A stretch of DNA of 64,000 nt from Streptosporangium saharense (GTDB lineage: Bacteria; Actinomycetota; Actinomycetes; Streptosporangiales; Streptosporangiaceae): positions 186,001 through 250,000 of the forward strand of contig NZ_JACHJP010000003.1 of NCBI RefSeq assembly GCF_014203715.1, in the 5' to 3' direction. The notes under the pieces are model-generated. The model searched no databases. It was given only the letters and a program-made list of their open reading frames with translations, and was not told where the DNA came from. Every line of letters begins with the position of its first letter. Position 1 is the first letter of the stretch. Positions 1-9,089 of the stretch are shown here, in pieces. The position numbers and the translations under genes were made by a program.

Positions 1-927
1 TCGACGGGCAAGGGCGTGACCGCGACGCTCGTCCACGTGCTGGCCGAGCGCGGGATCGTCGACTACGACACCCCGATCGCGGACGTGTGGCCCGAGTTCG
101 CCGCCCACGGCAAGGAGAAGGCGACCGTACGGCACGCCCTGACGCACGCGACCGGGATCCCCGGCGTGCCGGTCGGCACCACCCCGGAGGACCTGTGCGA
201 CTGGGACCGGATGTGCGCGGCCGTCGCCGACGCCACCCCCTGGTGGGAGCCGGGGACCAGCTCGGGCTACCACCCGCAGAGCTACGGCTACATCCTCGGC
301 GAGGTCGTGCGCCGGGTCACAGGAAAGCGCGTCTCACAGGTGCTCCGCGAGGAGCTCACGGAGCCGCTCGGCGTGGCCGGCGAGCTGTTCTTCGGCGTTC
401 CCGGCTCCGAGCTGGGCAGACTGGCCAGGATCGAGGAGGTGGGACCCCCGATGGAGCTGCCCGCCGAGACGCTGGCCCAGATCCCGTTCTTCAGGGTGGT
501 CCACGGTTACACGGCGGCGCCCCTCGCCGCGATGCCCGACGCGGCGTTCAGCAACCGCGCCGACGTGCTGGGCTCCGACATCCCGGCGGGGGCCACGATG
601 ACGGCCCGTGCGGTCGCCCGCATGTACGACGCGCTGCTCGGCGGGGAACTGGTCTCCCCGGAACGGCTGCGCGAGCTGTCTTCCCCGGCGGTGACCGGGG
701 TGGACGAGGTGACCGGGGCCCCGGCCACCTGGGGGCTCGGCTACTCGATCGGCCTCACCCAGGCCCTGCCCGCGCGGACGCTGTTCGGGATGGCGGGCAG
801 CGGGGGGACCGCCGCCTTCGCCGACACCGCGACCGGCCTCAGCGTCGGCGTGACGAAGAACCGCATCTCGGCCGGTGACTTCGGCACCGTAGAAAGGATC
901 GCCAAGGTCGTCCTCGGACTCGTCTGA
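1..927 (+). CDS. Serine hydrolase, beta-lactamase/EstB family (5' truncated)
   Basis: The gene enters the window from the left, and its reading frame is open from base 1. The first four codons read S-T-G-K, matching the SxxK motif that holds the catalytic serine and general-base lysine of class C beta-lactamase-like hydrolases, so roughly the first 60-80 residues are outside. The usual helical stretch follows (VTATLVHVLAERG), then a Tyr-containing motif (S-G-Y-H-P, Tyr near base 268) where the family has YxN, and a glycine-rich loop (G-S-G-G) near the C-terminus. The family includes esterases, D-aminopeptidases and carboxypeptidases; the substrate cannot be read from sequence. The stop lies 64 nt before the recQ start. 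No signal peptide can be judged because the N-terminus is missing. Confidence 0.85.
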   Translation, partial: STGKGVTATLVHVLAERGIVDYDTPIADVWPEFAAHGKEKATVRHALTHATGIPGVPVGTTPEDLCDWDRMCAAVADATPWWEPGTSSGYHPQSYGYILGEVVRRVTGKRVSQVLREELTEPLGVAGELFFGVPGSELGRLARIEEVGPPMELPAETLAQIPFFRVVHGYTAAPLAAMPDAAFSNRADVLGSDIPAGATMTARAVARMYDALLGGELVSPERLRELSSPAVTGVDEVTGAPATWGLGYSIGLTQALPARTLFGMAGSGGTAAFADTATGLSVGVTKNRISAGDFGTVERIAKVVLGLV

Positions 928-978
928 CCGGGAGGCGCGCGTTCTCCGGTTCCCACCGGTGTGGGCACTGTGTCCTCA

Positions 979-984
979 TACAAT
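979..984 (+). promoter_or_regulatory. -10-like box TACAAT for leaderless recQ
   Basis: TACAAT is followed by six bases and then GTG at 991. This spacing puts the predicted transcription start on the start codon. The box lies in the loop of an 8-bp inverted repeat, GTGGGCAC (961-968) and GTGCCCAC (991-998), whose right arm covers the start codon. No convincing -35 was seen. The assignment is inferred from spacing only. Confidence 0.5.
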
Positions 985-990
985 GGCGCG

Positions 991-2871
991 GTGCCCACCT
1001 CCGAGAACGGTCCTGACATCCACGACGCCGGGGACGAGACCTGGGGGAGCGAGGCGGCACAGGTGCTGCAGCGCGTCTTCGGGTACGCCTCGTTCAGGCA
1101 GGGGCAGCAGGAGATCATCGACCACGTCGTCGGGGGTGGCGACGCCCTGGTGCTGATGCCGACCGGTGGCGGCAAGTCCCTGTGCTACCAGATCCCCGCT
1201 CTCGTACGGCAGGGCGTCGGCGTCGTCGTCTCCCCCCTCATCGCGCTCATGCAGGACCAGGTGGACGCGCTGAGGGCCCTCGGGGTGCGGGCCGGGTTCC
1301 TGAACTCCACGCAGGACTACGACGAGCGCGCCTCCGTCGAGTCGGCCTTCCTGGCGGGTGAGCTCGACCTGCTCTACCTGGCGCCGGAGCGGCTGCGGAC
1401 GGAGGCGACGCTGCGGCTGCTCGACCGGGGCAAGATCTCGCTGTTCGCCATCGACGAGGCGCACTGCGTGGCCCAGTGGGGGCACGACTTCAGGCCCGAC
1501 TACCTGGCGCTGTCCACGCTGCACGAGCGCTGGCCCGACGTGCCCCGCATCGCGCTGACCGCGACCGCGACCCCGGCCACCCACGCCGAGATCGCCTCCC
1601 GGCTGAACCTTGAGCAGGCCCGGCACTTCGTGGCCAGCTTCGACCGCCCGAACATCCAGTACCGCATCGAGCCGAAGAACGAGCCGAAGCGGCAGCTACT
1701 CAAGCTCATCCGCGCCGAGCACCCCGGCGACGCGGGCATCGTCTACTGCCTGTCGCGCTCCTCGGTCGAGAAGATCGCCGAGTTCCTGACGGACAACGGC
1801 GTCCAGGCCCTGCCGTACCACGCGGGGCTCGACGCGCGGACCAGGGCGGAGAACCAGTCGCGCTTCCTGCGGGAGGACGGGCTGGTCATGGTCGCGACCA
1901 TCGCCTTCGGGATGGGCATCGACAAGCCGGACGTGCGTTTCGTCGCCCATCTCGACCTGCCCAAGTCGGTCGAGGGCTACTACCAGGAGACCGGCAGGGC
2001 GGGGCGGGACGGCCTGCCCTCGACGGCCTGGCTGGCGTACGGCCTGCAGGACGTGGTGCAGCAGCGCAAGCTGATCGACACCTCGGAGGGCGACGACGCG
2101 CACCGCAGGCGTCTCGGCACCCACCTTGAGGCGATGCTGGCGCTCTGCGAGACCGTGGAGTGCCGCAGGGTTCGCCTGCTCGACTACTTCGGCCAGCGGG
2201 GCGACTCGTGCGGCAACTGCGACACCTGCCTGACCCCGCCCGAGTCGTGGGACGGCACGGTCGCCGCGCAGAAGGTCCTGTCCACCGTGTTCAGACTCGA
2301 CCGGGAGCGGCGCCAGAGGTTCGGCACCGGGCAGATCGTGGACATCCTGCTGGGCAGGAGCACGCCCAAGGTGCTCCAGCACAGGCACGACTCGCTGACG
2401 GTGTTCGGCGTCGGCACCGAGCTCGGCGAGGCCGAGTGGCGTGCCGTGGTACGGCAGTTGCTGGCCCAGGGGTTGCTGACCGTCGAGGGCGACTACGGCA
2501 CGCTGCTGCTGACCGAGGCGAGTTCCGAGGTGCTCGGACGCAGGCGGCAGGTCATGATGCGGCGTCAGCTCCACAAGCAGCCCCAGGGGGAGGCCCGCGC
2601 CAAGGGCGCCAAGCCCCGCCGGATGACCCAGGAGGACCTGCCGGAGGAGGCGGTGCCGGTCTTCGAGCGGCTTCGGGCCTGGCGCGCGGCCACGGCGAAG
2701 GAGCAGGGGGTGCCCGCGTACGTGATCTTCCACGACGCGACCCTGCGGGAGTTCGCGGCAAGGATGCCGTCGAGCCTGGCGGAGCTGGGCACGGTCAGCG
2801 GCGTCGGCGAGAACAAACTCGCCAAGTACGGTCAGGAGATCCTGGACGTCCTCGCGGAGGAAGGGGCCTGA
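991..2871 (+). CDS. recQ: ATP-dependent DNA helicase RecQ
   Basis: RecQ-family 3'-5' DNA helicase, known for roles in recombination repair and stalled-fork processing. Seen: Walker A T-G-G-G-K-S near residue 58, DEAH box near 155 followed by the aromatic-rich [13 protein letters not shown] loop, T-A-T-A-T-P motif III, and motif [12 protein letters not shown]. The four zinc-binding cysteines are at about 391, 407, 410 and 413 (CGNCDTC pattern), then a winged-helix RQC region and a C-terminal HRDC domain. At about 626 aa it has the full E. coli-type architecture. The frame is open to a GTG at 961, but I prefer GTG 991, which sits six bases after a TACAAT box. A stand-alone gene; chitinase 1 follows after 220 nt. 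Confidence 0.95.
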   Translation: MPTSENGPDIHDAGDETWGSEAAQVLQRVFGYASFRQGQQEIIDHVVGGGDALVLMPTGGGKSLCYQIPALVRQGVGVVVSPLIALMQDQVDALRALGVRAGFLNSTQDYDERASVESAFLAGELDLLYLAPERLRTEATLRLLDRGKISLFAIDEAHCVAQWGHDFRPDYLALSTLHERWPDVPRIALTATATPATHAEIASRLNLEQARHFVASFDRPNIQYRIEPKNEPKRQLLKLIRAEHPGDAGIVYCLSRSSVEKIAEFLTDNGVQALPYHAGLDARTRAENQSRFLREDGLVMVATIAFGMGIDKPDVRFVAHLDLPKSVEGYYQETGRAGRDGLPSTAWLAYGLQDVVQQRKLIDTSEGDDAHRRRLGTHLEAMLALCETVECRRVRLLDYFGQRGDSCGNCDTCLTPPESWDGTVAAQKVLSTVFRLDRERRQRFGTGQIVDILLGRSTPKVLQHRHDSLTVFGVGTELGEAEWRAVVRQLLAQGLLTVEGDYGTLLLTEASSEVLGRRRQVMMRRQLHKQPQGEARAKGAKPRRMTQEDLPEEAVPVFERLRAWRAATAKEQGVPAYVIFHDATLREFAARMPSSLAELGTVSGVGENKLAKYGQEILDVLAEEGA

Positions 2872-2910
2872 CGGGGGCTCTCCTCTGACACGCGGGGACG
2901 CGCTTGTCAA

Positions 2911-2982
2911 CAGTGCCGAAATGAAGTCGTCAGTGCCGAAATAGAACTTTTCGTAGACATTGGCGGAATTTGTCTCGATAAT
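2911..2982 (+). promoter_or_regulatory. Chitinase 1 promoter with 12-bp direct repeats
   Basis: A sigma-70-like promoter is visible: TAGACA (2954-2959), 17 bp, GATAAT (2977-2982). Just upstream is a perfect 12-bp direct repeat, CAGTGCCGAAAT, at 2911-2922 and 2931-2942 (20-bp period, two helical turns). Streptomyces chitinase promoters are known to carry paired direct repeats near the promoter that mediate chitin induction and glucose repression; this sequence is different but the position is comparable. The AGACA and TGTCT arms inside the spacer (2955-2959 and 2971-2975) are a second possible site. The leader would be about 100 nt. Confidence 0.6.
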
Positions 2983-3093
2983 TCGGTTTCGTTGCACCTG
3001 TTGTTCGCAAGCCCCCACCAACGCGGCCCGTAACCCGCCGCGTCGTCAATGCCCGGCGACTTGTCGTGCCGGGCGACAGAAGGGTCACCCCCC

Positions 3094-4695
3094 ATGAAGC
3101 GAACCCCCCGCCTACTGGCGCTGGCAGTGTCATTCCTGCTGGCAGCGGTAGGTGTCCTCATCACGCAGACGTCGGCCTTCGCGGCCAACGTGGTCGTGAA
3201 CCCGGACTTCGAGGCCGGATCAGTCTCGCCGTGGTCATGTACCGGAGGGCTGGGCTCGGTGGTCAGCTCGCCGGTGCACTCCGGCAGCGGCGCGCTCGCC
3301 GGCGCGGCCAGCGGTTCCGACACCGCCCAGTGCGCCCAGACCGTGACCGTCAAGCCGAACTCCGCCTACACCGTGAGCGCCTGGGTGCGCGGTAGCTACG
3401 TCTACCTCGGTGTGAACGGCGGCTCGTCCACCTGGACCTCCTCGGCCTCGTCGTACACGAAGCTCAGCGTGTCCCTCAACACCGGCGCCAACCAGACCAG
3501 CGCGGTCATCTACCTGCACGGTTGGTACGGCCAGGGCACCTACTACGCCGACGACATCAGCGTCGAGGGCCCGCCCGGACCGACGCCGACCGTCACCCCC
3601 ACCGTCACGCCGACCGTGACCCCCACGGTCACCCCGACCGTCACCCCCACCGTGACGCCCACGGTCACGCCGACCGTGACCCCGACGGTGACGCCCACCG
3701 TGACCCCGACTGTGACCCCGACCGTCACGCCCACCGGCAGCACCTGCGCGGTGAAGTCGCGGCCCGCGGGCAAGGTCATCCAGGGCTACTGGGAGAACTG
3801 GGACGGCGCCATCAACGGCGTGCACCCGCCGTTCGGCTGGACGCCGATCAACGACCCCCGCATCCTCCAGCACGGCTACAACGTGATCAACGCCGCGTTC
3901 CCGGTCATCCGCTCCGACGGCACCGTGCTGTGGGAGGACGGCATGGACGCCACGGTCAAGGTCTCGACCCCCGCTGAGATGTGCGCGGCCAAGGCCGCCG
4001 GTGCCACGATCCTGATGTCGATCGGCGGCGCGACCGCGGGCATCGACCTCAGCTCCAGCACCGTCGCCGACAAGTTCGTCGCGACCGTCGTGCCGATCCT
4101 GAAGAAGTACAACTTCGACGGCATCGACATCGACATCGAGACCGGTCTGTCCGGCAGCGGCAACATCAACCAGTTGTCCGCCTCGCAGTCCAACCTCATC
4201 CGGATCATCGACGGCGTGCTCGCCCAGATGCCCTCCAACTTCGGCCTCACCATGGCCCCCGAGACGGCCTACGTGACCGGCGGAAGCGTGACCTACGGCT
4301 CCATCTGGGGCGCCTACCTGCCGATCATCAAGAAGTACGCGGACAACGGCCGCCTGTGGTGGCTGAACATGCAGTACTACAACGGCAGCATGTACGGCTG
4401 CTCCGGTGACTCCTACTCCGCGGGCACGGTCCAGGGCTTCACCGCCCAGACCACCTGCCTGAACAACGGTCTGGTCATCCAGGGCACCACGATCAAGGTT
4501 CCCTACGACAAGCAGGTTCCCGGTCTGCCCGCGCAGCCCGGCGCCGGAGGTGGCTACATGTCTCCCTCGCTGGTCTCCCAGAGCTGGAACGCCTTCGGCG
4601 GTCAGCTCAAGGGCCTGATGACCTGGTCCATCAACTGGGACGGGTCGAAGAGCTGGAGCTTCGGCGACAACGTCAAGGCACTGCAGGGCCGCTAG
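3094..4695 (+). CDS. Secreted GH18 chitinase with N-terminal carbohydrate-binding module
   Basis: Extracellular endo-type chitinase, about 533 aa. A Sec signal peptide (MKRTPRLL, hydrophobic core, cleavage near TSAFA-AN at residue 30) precedes a beta-sandwich carbohydrate-binding module (about 31-160, beginning NVVVNPDFEAGS), a linker of twelve PTVT repeats (165-212), and a GH18 catalytic domain. The catalytic signature D342-G-I-D-I-D-I-E349 is intact, with E349 as the predicted proton donor, and an SxGG-type strand (LMSIGG) is present. The start is ATG 3094, preceded by AGAAGGG; the frame is open further upstream but without a signal-like sequence. Promoter at 2954-2982 and terminator at 4707-4741 make it a monocistronic unit. 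Chitinase 2 at 52190-54823 uses the same linker motif. Confidence 0.93.
   Translation: MKRTPRLLALAVSFLLAAVGVLITQTSAFAANVVVNPDFEAGSVSPWSCTGGLGSVVSSPVHSGSGALAGAASGSDTAQCAQTVTVKPNSAYTVSAWVRGSYVYLGVNGGSSTWTSSASSYTKLSVSLNTGANQTSAVIYLHGWYGQGTYYADDISVEGPPGPTPTVTPTVTPTVTPTVTPTVTPTVTPTVTPTVTPTVTPTVTPTVTPTVTPTGSTCAVKSRPAGKVIQGYWENWDGAINGVHPPFGWTPINDPRILQHGYNVINAAFPVIRSDGTVLWEDGMDATVKVSTPAEMCAAKAAGATILMSIGGATAGIDLSSSTVADKFVATVVPILKKYNFDGIDIDIETGLSGSGNINQLSASQSNLIRIIDGVLAQMPSNFGLTMAPETAYVTGGSVTYGSIWGAYLPIIKKYADNGRLWWLNMQYYNGSMYGCSGDSYSAGTVQGFTAQTTCLNNGLVIQGTTIKVPYDKQVPGLPAQPGAGGGYMSPSLVSQSWNAFGGQLKGLMTWSINWDGSKSWSFGDNVKALQGR
3586..3729 (+). repeat. Twelve 12-nt repeats encoding the PTVT linker
   Basis: Twelve consecutive 12-nt units encode Pro-Thr-Val-Thr. 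Third positions vary between units (acc, acg, gtc, gtg, ccc, ccg), so selection appears to act on the protein rather than the DNA repeat. The linker separates the binding module from the catalytic domain and is probably extended and possibly O-glycosylated (inference). A related tract lies in the opposite orientation at 52349-52534. Confidence 0.9.
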
Positions 4696-4706
4696 CCGGT
4701 CCGCGA

Positions 4707-4741
4707 GGGCCGTCCCCGGACGTGAGGTCCGGGGGCGGCCC
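4707..4741 (+). terminator. Intrinsic-type terminator after chitinase 1
   Basis: A 15-bp stem GGGCCGTCCCCGGAC / GTCCGGGGGCGGCCC with one U-G pair and a 5-nt loop (4722-4726) begins 11 nt after the chitinase stop codon. It is followed by TTCGCCTTT rather than a long T-run, as is common in high-GC actinomycetes. Confidence 0.75.
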
Positions 4742-4907
4742 TTCGCCTTTCCGGAGGCGGAAAGTGTGCCCGGGAGGCCCCGCGCGGGCCACGACCGTCA
4801 CTTCCGTACGATCTCGTCACGGACGTAGGCCCCTGTTTGGCGAACAAGTTGCCGACATTCTGGAATGATCGCATTCATATCCTGTCGGACATCGAGACTG
4901 ACGGACA

Positions 4908-6161
4908 GTGAGTGAGATGCCCCCCATCGACGAAATCACCGCCTTCGCGTCGGACAAACCGGTCGTAACGGTCATCATCTGTGTGATCGGCCTGGCGCTT
5001 CTCGGCGTGGCCTACCTCGCGGTCAGAGCCCTCTACCGGGCCGCGAACCAGTTCTTCCACCGCTACGTCGCGCCCCGCCCGGCCGAGGACATCCTCACCA
5101 TCGTGGCCGCCAGCATCGCCACCGGCGTGTCCGCCCAGGGCATGTGGCGCTTCTCCGGCGACGTGCTCGGCTTCGACGGCCCGCTGCGGCTGCTGCTCTT
5201 CGCGTTCATCGAGGTCGCGGTGATCACCAGCGCGGTGCGGGCCCGCCGCAACATGCGGGAGAACTACTCCGCGGGCATCGACGGCATCGCCGTGTGGACG
5301 CTTACCGGTCTGTCCGCCGTACTGTCCAGCATGGACGCCCGCAGCCTCGCCGAGGCCGTCTTCCGCCTGGCCGCCCCGCTGGTCGCCGCCTGGCTGTGGG
5401 AGCGGGGCATGGCGATCGAACGGCACCGCATCACCGGACGGCACCGCATCAACTGGCGGCTCACCCCCGAGCGCATGCTGGTCCGCGTCGGCCTCGCCGA
5501 GGTCAGCGACCGTACGGCCAGCGAGGTGGACGCCCACCGGCGCCTGACCAGGGTCGCGCTCGCGGCCAAGCGCGCCCGTGCCCTGCGTGAGGCGGGGGCC
5601 TCGGACAGGAAGATGCGCGGCGCGCTCACCAAGCTGGACAAGGCGATGGACCGGGCTGTCGAGCACACCGGCCTGGCGGTCGACAGCGCCCGCCAGGAGG
5701 CGCTGCTGTCCCAGATAGGCGCGCTCTACAACACCTCCGCCCTGATCGACCTGACCCCGCCGGTCCCGTGGGCTCCGGAGGAGGAGCAGCCGCGTATGGC
5801 GCACGCGCTGCCCGCGGCGGGGATGGACGACGACGACGAGGGCGAGGTCGAGATGCTCGACTCTCCGGCGCCCGTGGTCGACACCGCCCAGCGCGCGGCC
5901 CTGCTGCGCGCCGCCAGGGAGTACTGGGACAAGCAGATCGAGCGCAAGTTCGTCCCCAGGGCCTCCGACATCGCCCACGAGATCGGCATCTCGCTGGCGA
6001 CCGCCCGTGAGTACCGCGCCCTGTGGAAGCTCGAACCCCGCGCCCACGCGCTGATCGAGGCCGCCTTCAAGGAGCACGGCATCGTCGACACCGGCACCTT
6101 CCCGGCGATCGAGACCCAGCAGGAGCGCGTCCTCACCGTCAACGGCTCCTCACACGGCTGA
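4908..6161 (+). CDS. Unrecognised multi-pass membrane protein with C-terminal HTH-like region
   Basis: I do not recognise this 417-aa protein with confidence. An N-terminal transmembrane segment (about residues 18-42) is followed by two to four more hydrophobic stretches up to about 165, then a long charged, probably helical region (165-290). An acidic stretch (DDDDEGEVEMLD) leads to a C-terminal segment whose pattern (ASDIAHEIGISLATAREYRALW) resembles a helix-turn-helix. The membrane half is reminiscent of DUF2637-type proteins of actinomycete mobile elements, but I cannot confirm that. Starts are ambiguous: GTG 4908 or ATG 4917, neither with a clear Shine-Dalgarno. Upstream lies GAATG-ATCG-CATTC (4862-4875). 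It converges with the NAD kinase gene 21 nt away. Confidence 0.7.
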   Translation: MSEMPPIDEITAFASDKPVVTVIICVIGLALLGVAYLAVRALYRAANQFFHRYVAPRPAEDILTIVAASIATGVSAQGMWRFSGDVLGFDGPLRLLLFAFIEVAVITSAVRARRNMRENYSAGIDGIAVWTLTGLSAVLSSMDARSLAEAVFRLAAPLVAAWLWERGMAIERHRITGRHRINWRLTPERMLVRVGLAEVSDRTASEVDAHRRLTRVALAAKRARALREAGASDRKMRGALTKLDKAMDRAVEHTGLAVDSARQEALLSQIGALYNTSALIDLTPPVPWAPEEEQPRMAHALPAAGMDDDDEGEVEMLDSPAPVVDTAQRAALLRAAREYWDKQIERKFVPRASDIAHEIGISLATAREYRALWKLEPRAHALIEAAFKEHGIVDTGTFPAIETQQERVLTVNGSSHG

Positions 6162-6182
6162 GAGCGCGGAGCGGGGCCGCCG

Positions 6183-7064
6183 TCACACCGGCGGGTCCCG
6201 CTCCTCGACCTCCGCGCTGCCGTTGACGCGGAGCTTGCGGCGGGCGCGCTCGTAGAAGGTCGTGTCGCCGAGCCGTACGACCCAGGCGGCCGCGCGCAGT
6301 GCCGTGACGGTGAGCCGGTCTCCCGGGGACAGCTGGCCCGCGACCGCGCCGTCCACCTCGACGGCCAGCGTGCCGCTCGCCGGGAGCAGCTCCAGCGTGA
6401 CCTCCTCGTCGGCCGAGAGCACCATGGCCCGGTTGAACGCCGAGTGGGCGGCCGCGGGCACGACGAGGAACCCCTCGACAGTCGGGGAGACGATGGGGCC
6501 TCCCGCGGAGAAGCTGTAGGCGGTCGATCCGGTCGAGGTGGCGACGATGACGGCGTCGGCGGCGTAGCTGACGAAGGGGTGCCCCTCGACGGAGACCGCG
6601 ACCGCCGAGAGCCCGTCACCGGGGACGCGCACCAGGGCGACGTCGTTGAACGCGGTCACCGTGCCCGCCCCGGGCAGCGTGGCCTGGACCGCCATGCGGG
6701 GCTCGACGGTGTGGCGGTGGCCGTCGATGGCCGACAGCGCCCTGGGCAGCCCCTCGACGTCGATCTCGGGCAGAAATCCCAGCCTGCCGAGGTTCACCCC
6801 GAGGATGGGCGTCGGCCGTCCCGCGATGAGGCGCATGGTGCGCAGCATGGTGCCGTCGCCGCCCAGGCTGACGAGCAGGTCCGCCCTGCCGACCAGCGTC
6901 TCGGCGTCGACCGCGACCGCGCTGCAGTCGATGCGCCCGACCTCCTCAGGCAGGCCGAGCACCGTGACACCACGCCCGCGCGCCCAGTCGATGACGGCGT
7001 CGATGGCCGTCTTCGAGTCGCGGCGCGGGTGCAGAACCAGTCCGACCGTCTCGACCAACCCCAT
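6183..7064 (-). CDS. nadK: NAD kinase
   Basis: ATP- or polyphosphate-dependent NAD kinase, producing NADP in the cytosol. The family signature G-G-D-G-T is at residues 68-72, followed by the conserved LGVNLGRLGFLPE strand and an F-N-D motif (AFNDVALVRV) that binds NAD. A glycine-rich STAYSFSAGGPIVSP stretch matches the C-terminal beta-sandwich domain. The length of 293 aa is normal for actinobacterial enzymes. In many actinomycetes nadK sits in a tlyA-recN cluster; here that context is absent and the gene stands alone, facing away from the encapsulin locus. Confidence 0.95.
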   Translation of the reverse strand: MGLVETVGLVLHPRRDSKTAIDAVIDWARGRGVTVLGLPEEVGRIDCSAVAVDAETLVGRADLLVSLGGDGTMLRTMRLIAGRPTPILGVNLGRLGFLPEIDVEGLPRALSAIDGHRHTVEPRMAVQATLPGAGTVTAFNDVALVRVPGDGLSAVAVSVEGHPFVSYAADAVIVATSTGSTAYSFSAGGPIVSPTVEGFLVVPAAAHSAFNRAMVLSADEEVTLELLPASGTLAVEVDGAVAGQLSPGDRLTVTALRAAAWVVRLGDTTFYERARRKLRVNGSAEVEERDPPV

Positions 7065-7427
7065 CCCGCCACTGTACGGCGCGCCGCGCGGCCGTCTCCG
7101 GACCCGGGGCCGCCCTGTAAAAGATCACTTATGTGTGGACAGCGCATGATGACTTAGGGTTCCGCCCAAAGAATCCTTTATAGCCGTTCGATCCGAATTT
7201 TCCGACAATGGCGATTTTTGTATTTCACCGAATGATGTTTAATGCTTGACAACCTATTTAACGAACCACCAAGATTGGATCGCTCCGCGACGACTGCCTG
7301 TGCCCGAACCCCCGTGTCAGGGGCGGAATGGCGCTGTGAATTCGGTCGCGGTCAATCCCCCCGGTCTCCTTTTCTCTGATTCAGGTTCCCGGCCCTTTTC
7401 GATCCGACTACGGATGGACGGTGTGTT
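7065..7427. other. 363-nt intergenic region, relatively AT-rich, upstream of the encapsulin gene
   Basis: This gap separates the divergent nadK and encapsulin genes and is clearly more AT-rich than its surroundings (7140-7270). It contains TTGACA at 7246-7251, but only a weak -10 candidate (AAGATT, about 19 bp downstream). If that promoter is used, the encapsulin mRNA has a leader of roughly 150 nt. I found no convincing small ORF and no recognisable riboswitch. Confidence 0.5.
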
Positions 7428-8813
7428 GTGACGGAGCTCGATCCCGGAAGGTCGCAGCTGAGCCTCGGCGTGGACGCGGCGCGAAATCTCGCGACCACGA
7501 CCAAGACGGTTCCGCAGATGCAGGAGATCTCCTCCCGGTGGCTGCTGCGCATGCTGCCGTGGGTGCAGGTCTCCGGTGGCACCTACCGGGTCAACCGGCG
7601 CCTCAGTTACACCCTCGGCGACGGGCGGGTGAGCTTCACCACCGCCGGTTCCGAGGTGCGGGTCGTGCCCGCCGAGTTGCGCGAACTGCCCTCGCTGCGC
7701 CAGTTCGACGACCCCGAGGTGCTGCAGGCGCTCGCCGACCGCTTCACCCAGCGGGACTTCTCCGCCGGGGACGTGCTGGTCCAGGCGGGTGAGCCCGCCG
7801 ACGAGGTGGTGCTCGTCGCGCACGGCAAGGTCAACAAGATCGGTGCCGGGCCGTACGGTGACGAGGTCGTGCTGGCCGTGCTGGCCGGGGGTGACCACTT
7901 CGGCGACGAGGCGCTGACCGGGCAGCGGGGCGACTGGGACTTCACGGTCAAGGCCCAGACCGCGGGCACCGCGCTGTTCCTGCCGGGAGACGCCCTCCGC
8001 GAGCTCGTCGAGCGCTCGCAGGAGCTGCGCGAGCACCTGCGAGCGCTGGAGACAACTCCGAAGGGCCCGCAGAACAAGTACGGCGAGGCCGCCATCGAGG
8101 TGTCCGCGGGACACAGCGGTGAGCCCGACCTGCCGGGCACGTTCGTCGAGTACGAGCTGTCCCCCCGCGAGTACCAGCTCAGCGTCGCCCAGACCGTGCT
8201 GCGCGTGCACACCAGGGTCGCCGACCTCTACAACGACCCGATGGACCAGGTCGAGCAGCAGCTCAGGCTGACCATCGAGGCGCTGCGCGAGCGCCAGGAG
8301 CACGAGCTGATCAACAACACCGAGTTCGGGCTGCTGCACAACGCCGACCTCAAGCAGCGCATCCACACCAGGACGGGCCCGCCCACCCCGGACGACCTCG
8401 ACGAGCTGCTCAGCCGCCGTAGGAGGACGCAGTTCTTCCTCGCGCACCCGCGCGCCATCGCCGCCTTCGGCCGGGAGTGCACTCGCAGGGGGATCTACCC
8501 CGTCGGCGCCGAGTTCGGCGGGCACACCGTCCCCGCCTGGCGGGGTGTCCCGATCTTCCCGTGCAACAAGATCCCGATCACCGGCAGCCGCACCACGTCG
8601 ATCCTCGCGCTGCGGACCGGAGAGGACGACCAGGGGGTCGTCGGCCTGCACCAGACGGGCATCCCGGACGAGTATCAGCCCAGCCTGTCGGTCCGTTTCA
8701 TGGGCATCAACGAGAAGGCCATTATCTCGTACCTGGTCAGCGCCTACTACTCGGCCGCGGTTCTGGTTCCCGACGCTCTCGGAATCCTGGAAGACGTCGA
8801 ACTCGGGCACTGA
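7428..8813 (+). CDS. eshA: Family 2B encapsulin shell protein with cyclic-nucleotide-binding domain (EshA-like)
   Basis: The 461-aa architecture matches family 2B encapsulins, which are HK97-fold nanocompartment shell proteins. It has an N-terminal arm ([27 protein letters not shown]), an inserted cNMP-binding-like domain (about 95-205, including F-G-D-E-A-L), and the shell P- and A-domain region. The latter includes [29 protein letters not shown] and the C-terminal [22 protein letters not shown] stretch. Streptomyces EshA, linked to aerial growth and antibiotic production, belongs to this group. In the cNMP domain the usual Arg after F-G-E-L seems replaced (DWDFTVKA), so ligand binding may differ. 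The start is GTG 7428. The polyprenyl synthase at 9086 is the likely cargo. The encapsulin assignment rests on recognised motifs, not on a search. Confidence 0.9.
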   Translation: MTELDPGRSQLSLGVDAARNLATTTKTVPQMQEISSRWLLRMLPWVQVSGGTYRVNRRLSYTLGDGRVSFTTAGSEVRVVPAELRELPSLRQFDDPEVLQALADRFTQRDFSAGDVLVQAGEPADEVVLVAHGKVNKIGAGPYGDEVVLAVLAGGDHFGDEALTGQRGDWDFTVKAQTAGTALFLPGDALRELVERSQELREHLRALETTPKGPQNKYGEAAIEVSAGHSGEPDLPGTFVEYELSPREYQLSVAQTVLRVHTRVADLYNDPMDQVEQQLRLTIEALRERQEHELINNTEFGLLHNADLKQRIHTRTGPPTPDDLDELLSRRRRTQFFLAHPRAIAAFGRECTRRGIYPVGAEFGGHTVPAWRGVPIFPCNKIPITGSRTTSILALRTGEDDQGVVGLHQTGIPDEYQPSLSVRFMGINEKAIISYLVSAYYSAAVLVPDALGILEDVELGH

Positions 8814-8924
8814 GAACCGGACATGAGGTCTTTCGCGCCCCTCACTTTCTTCGTGTCGTGTCCAGGGTGCGGAAAATCTCATCGGAGAATGGCGCTCACG
8901 CATATCGAGAAATGGGTGTGCAGG

Positions 8925-8954
8925 CCGGTAGCATCCGAATACGGGTGCTACCGG
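8925..8954 (+). promoter_or_regulatory. Strong hairpin between shell and cargo genes
   Basis: CCGGTAGCATCCG (8925-8937), AATA loop, CGGGTGCTACCGG (8942-8954): a 13-bp stem with a single U-G pair. It lies 112 nt after the encapsulin stop and has no T-run behind it. It could be a terminator or attenuator that lowers cargo expression relative to shell, or an mRNA processing/stability element. A role in stoichiometry is inference. Confidence 0.55.
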
Positions 8955-9056
8955 ACGGGCATGCTCACCCGGGACCCGCGCGCGTGTGACGCCACAGGAG
9001 ACGGGTCTCCACGCGCGCACACCCACCCGGACACGCCAGATGAGGAGTTCGACCTC

Positions 9057-9089
9057 ATGACCGACCGCTACGAGGGCGTGAAGACATGA
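9057..9089 (+). CDS. Possible 10-codon leader ORF coupled to the polyprenyl synthase gene
   Basis: A 10-residue ORF (MTDRYEGVKT) has a GAGGAG Shine-Dalgarno 8 nt before its ATG, and its TGA overlaps the ATG of the next gene (ATGA, 9086-9089). It could couple translation of the cargo gene to upstream ribosome traffic. The same frame is open back to 8823, but that longer reading lacks a convincing start or protein-like composition. Confidence 0.35.
   Translation: MTDRYEGVKT

Noticed and set aside
3586..3729. The repeat array considered as CRISPR or a DNA minisatellite
   Set aside because: Units are adjacent with no spacers and vary only at synonymous positions in frame with the chitinase gene.
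8823..9089. An 88-residue frame between shell and cargo genes
   Set aside because: Composition is not protein-like and no start signal is seen. Only its last 10 codons, from ATG 9057, have a Shine-Dalgarno, and these are listed as a possible leader ORF.
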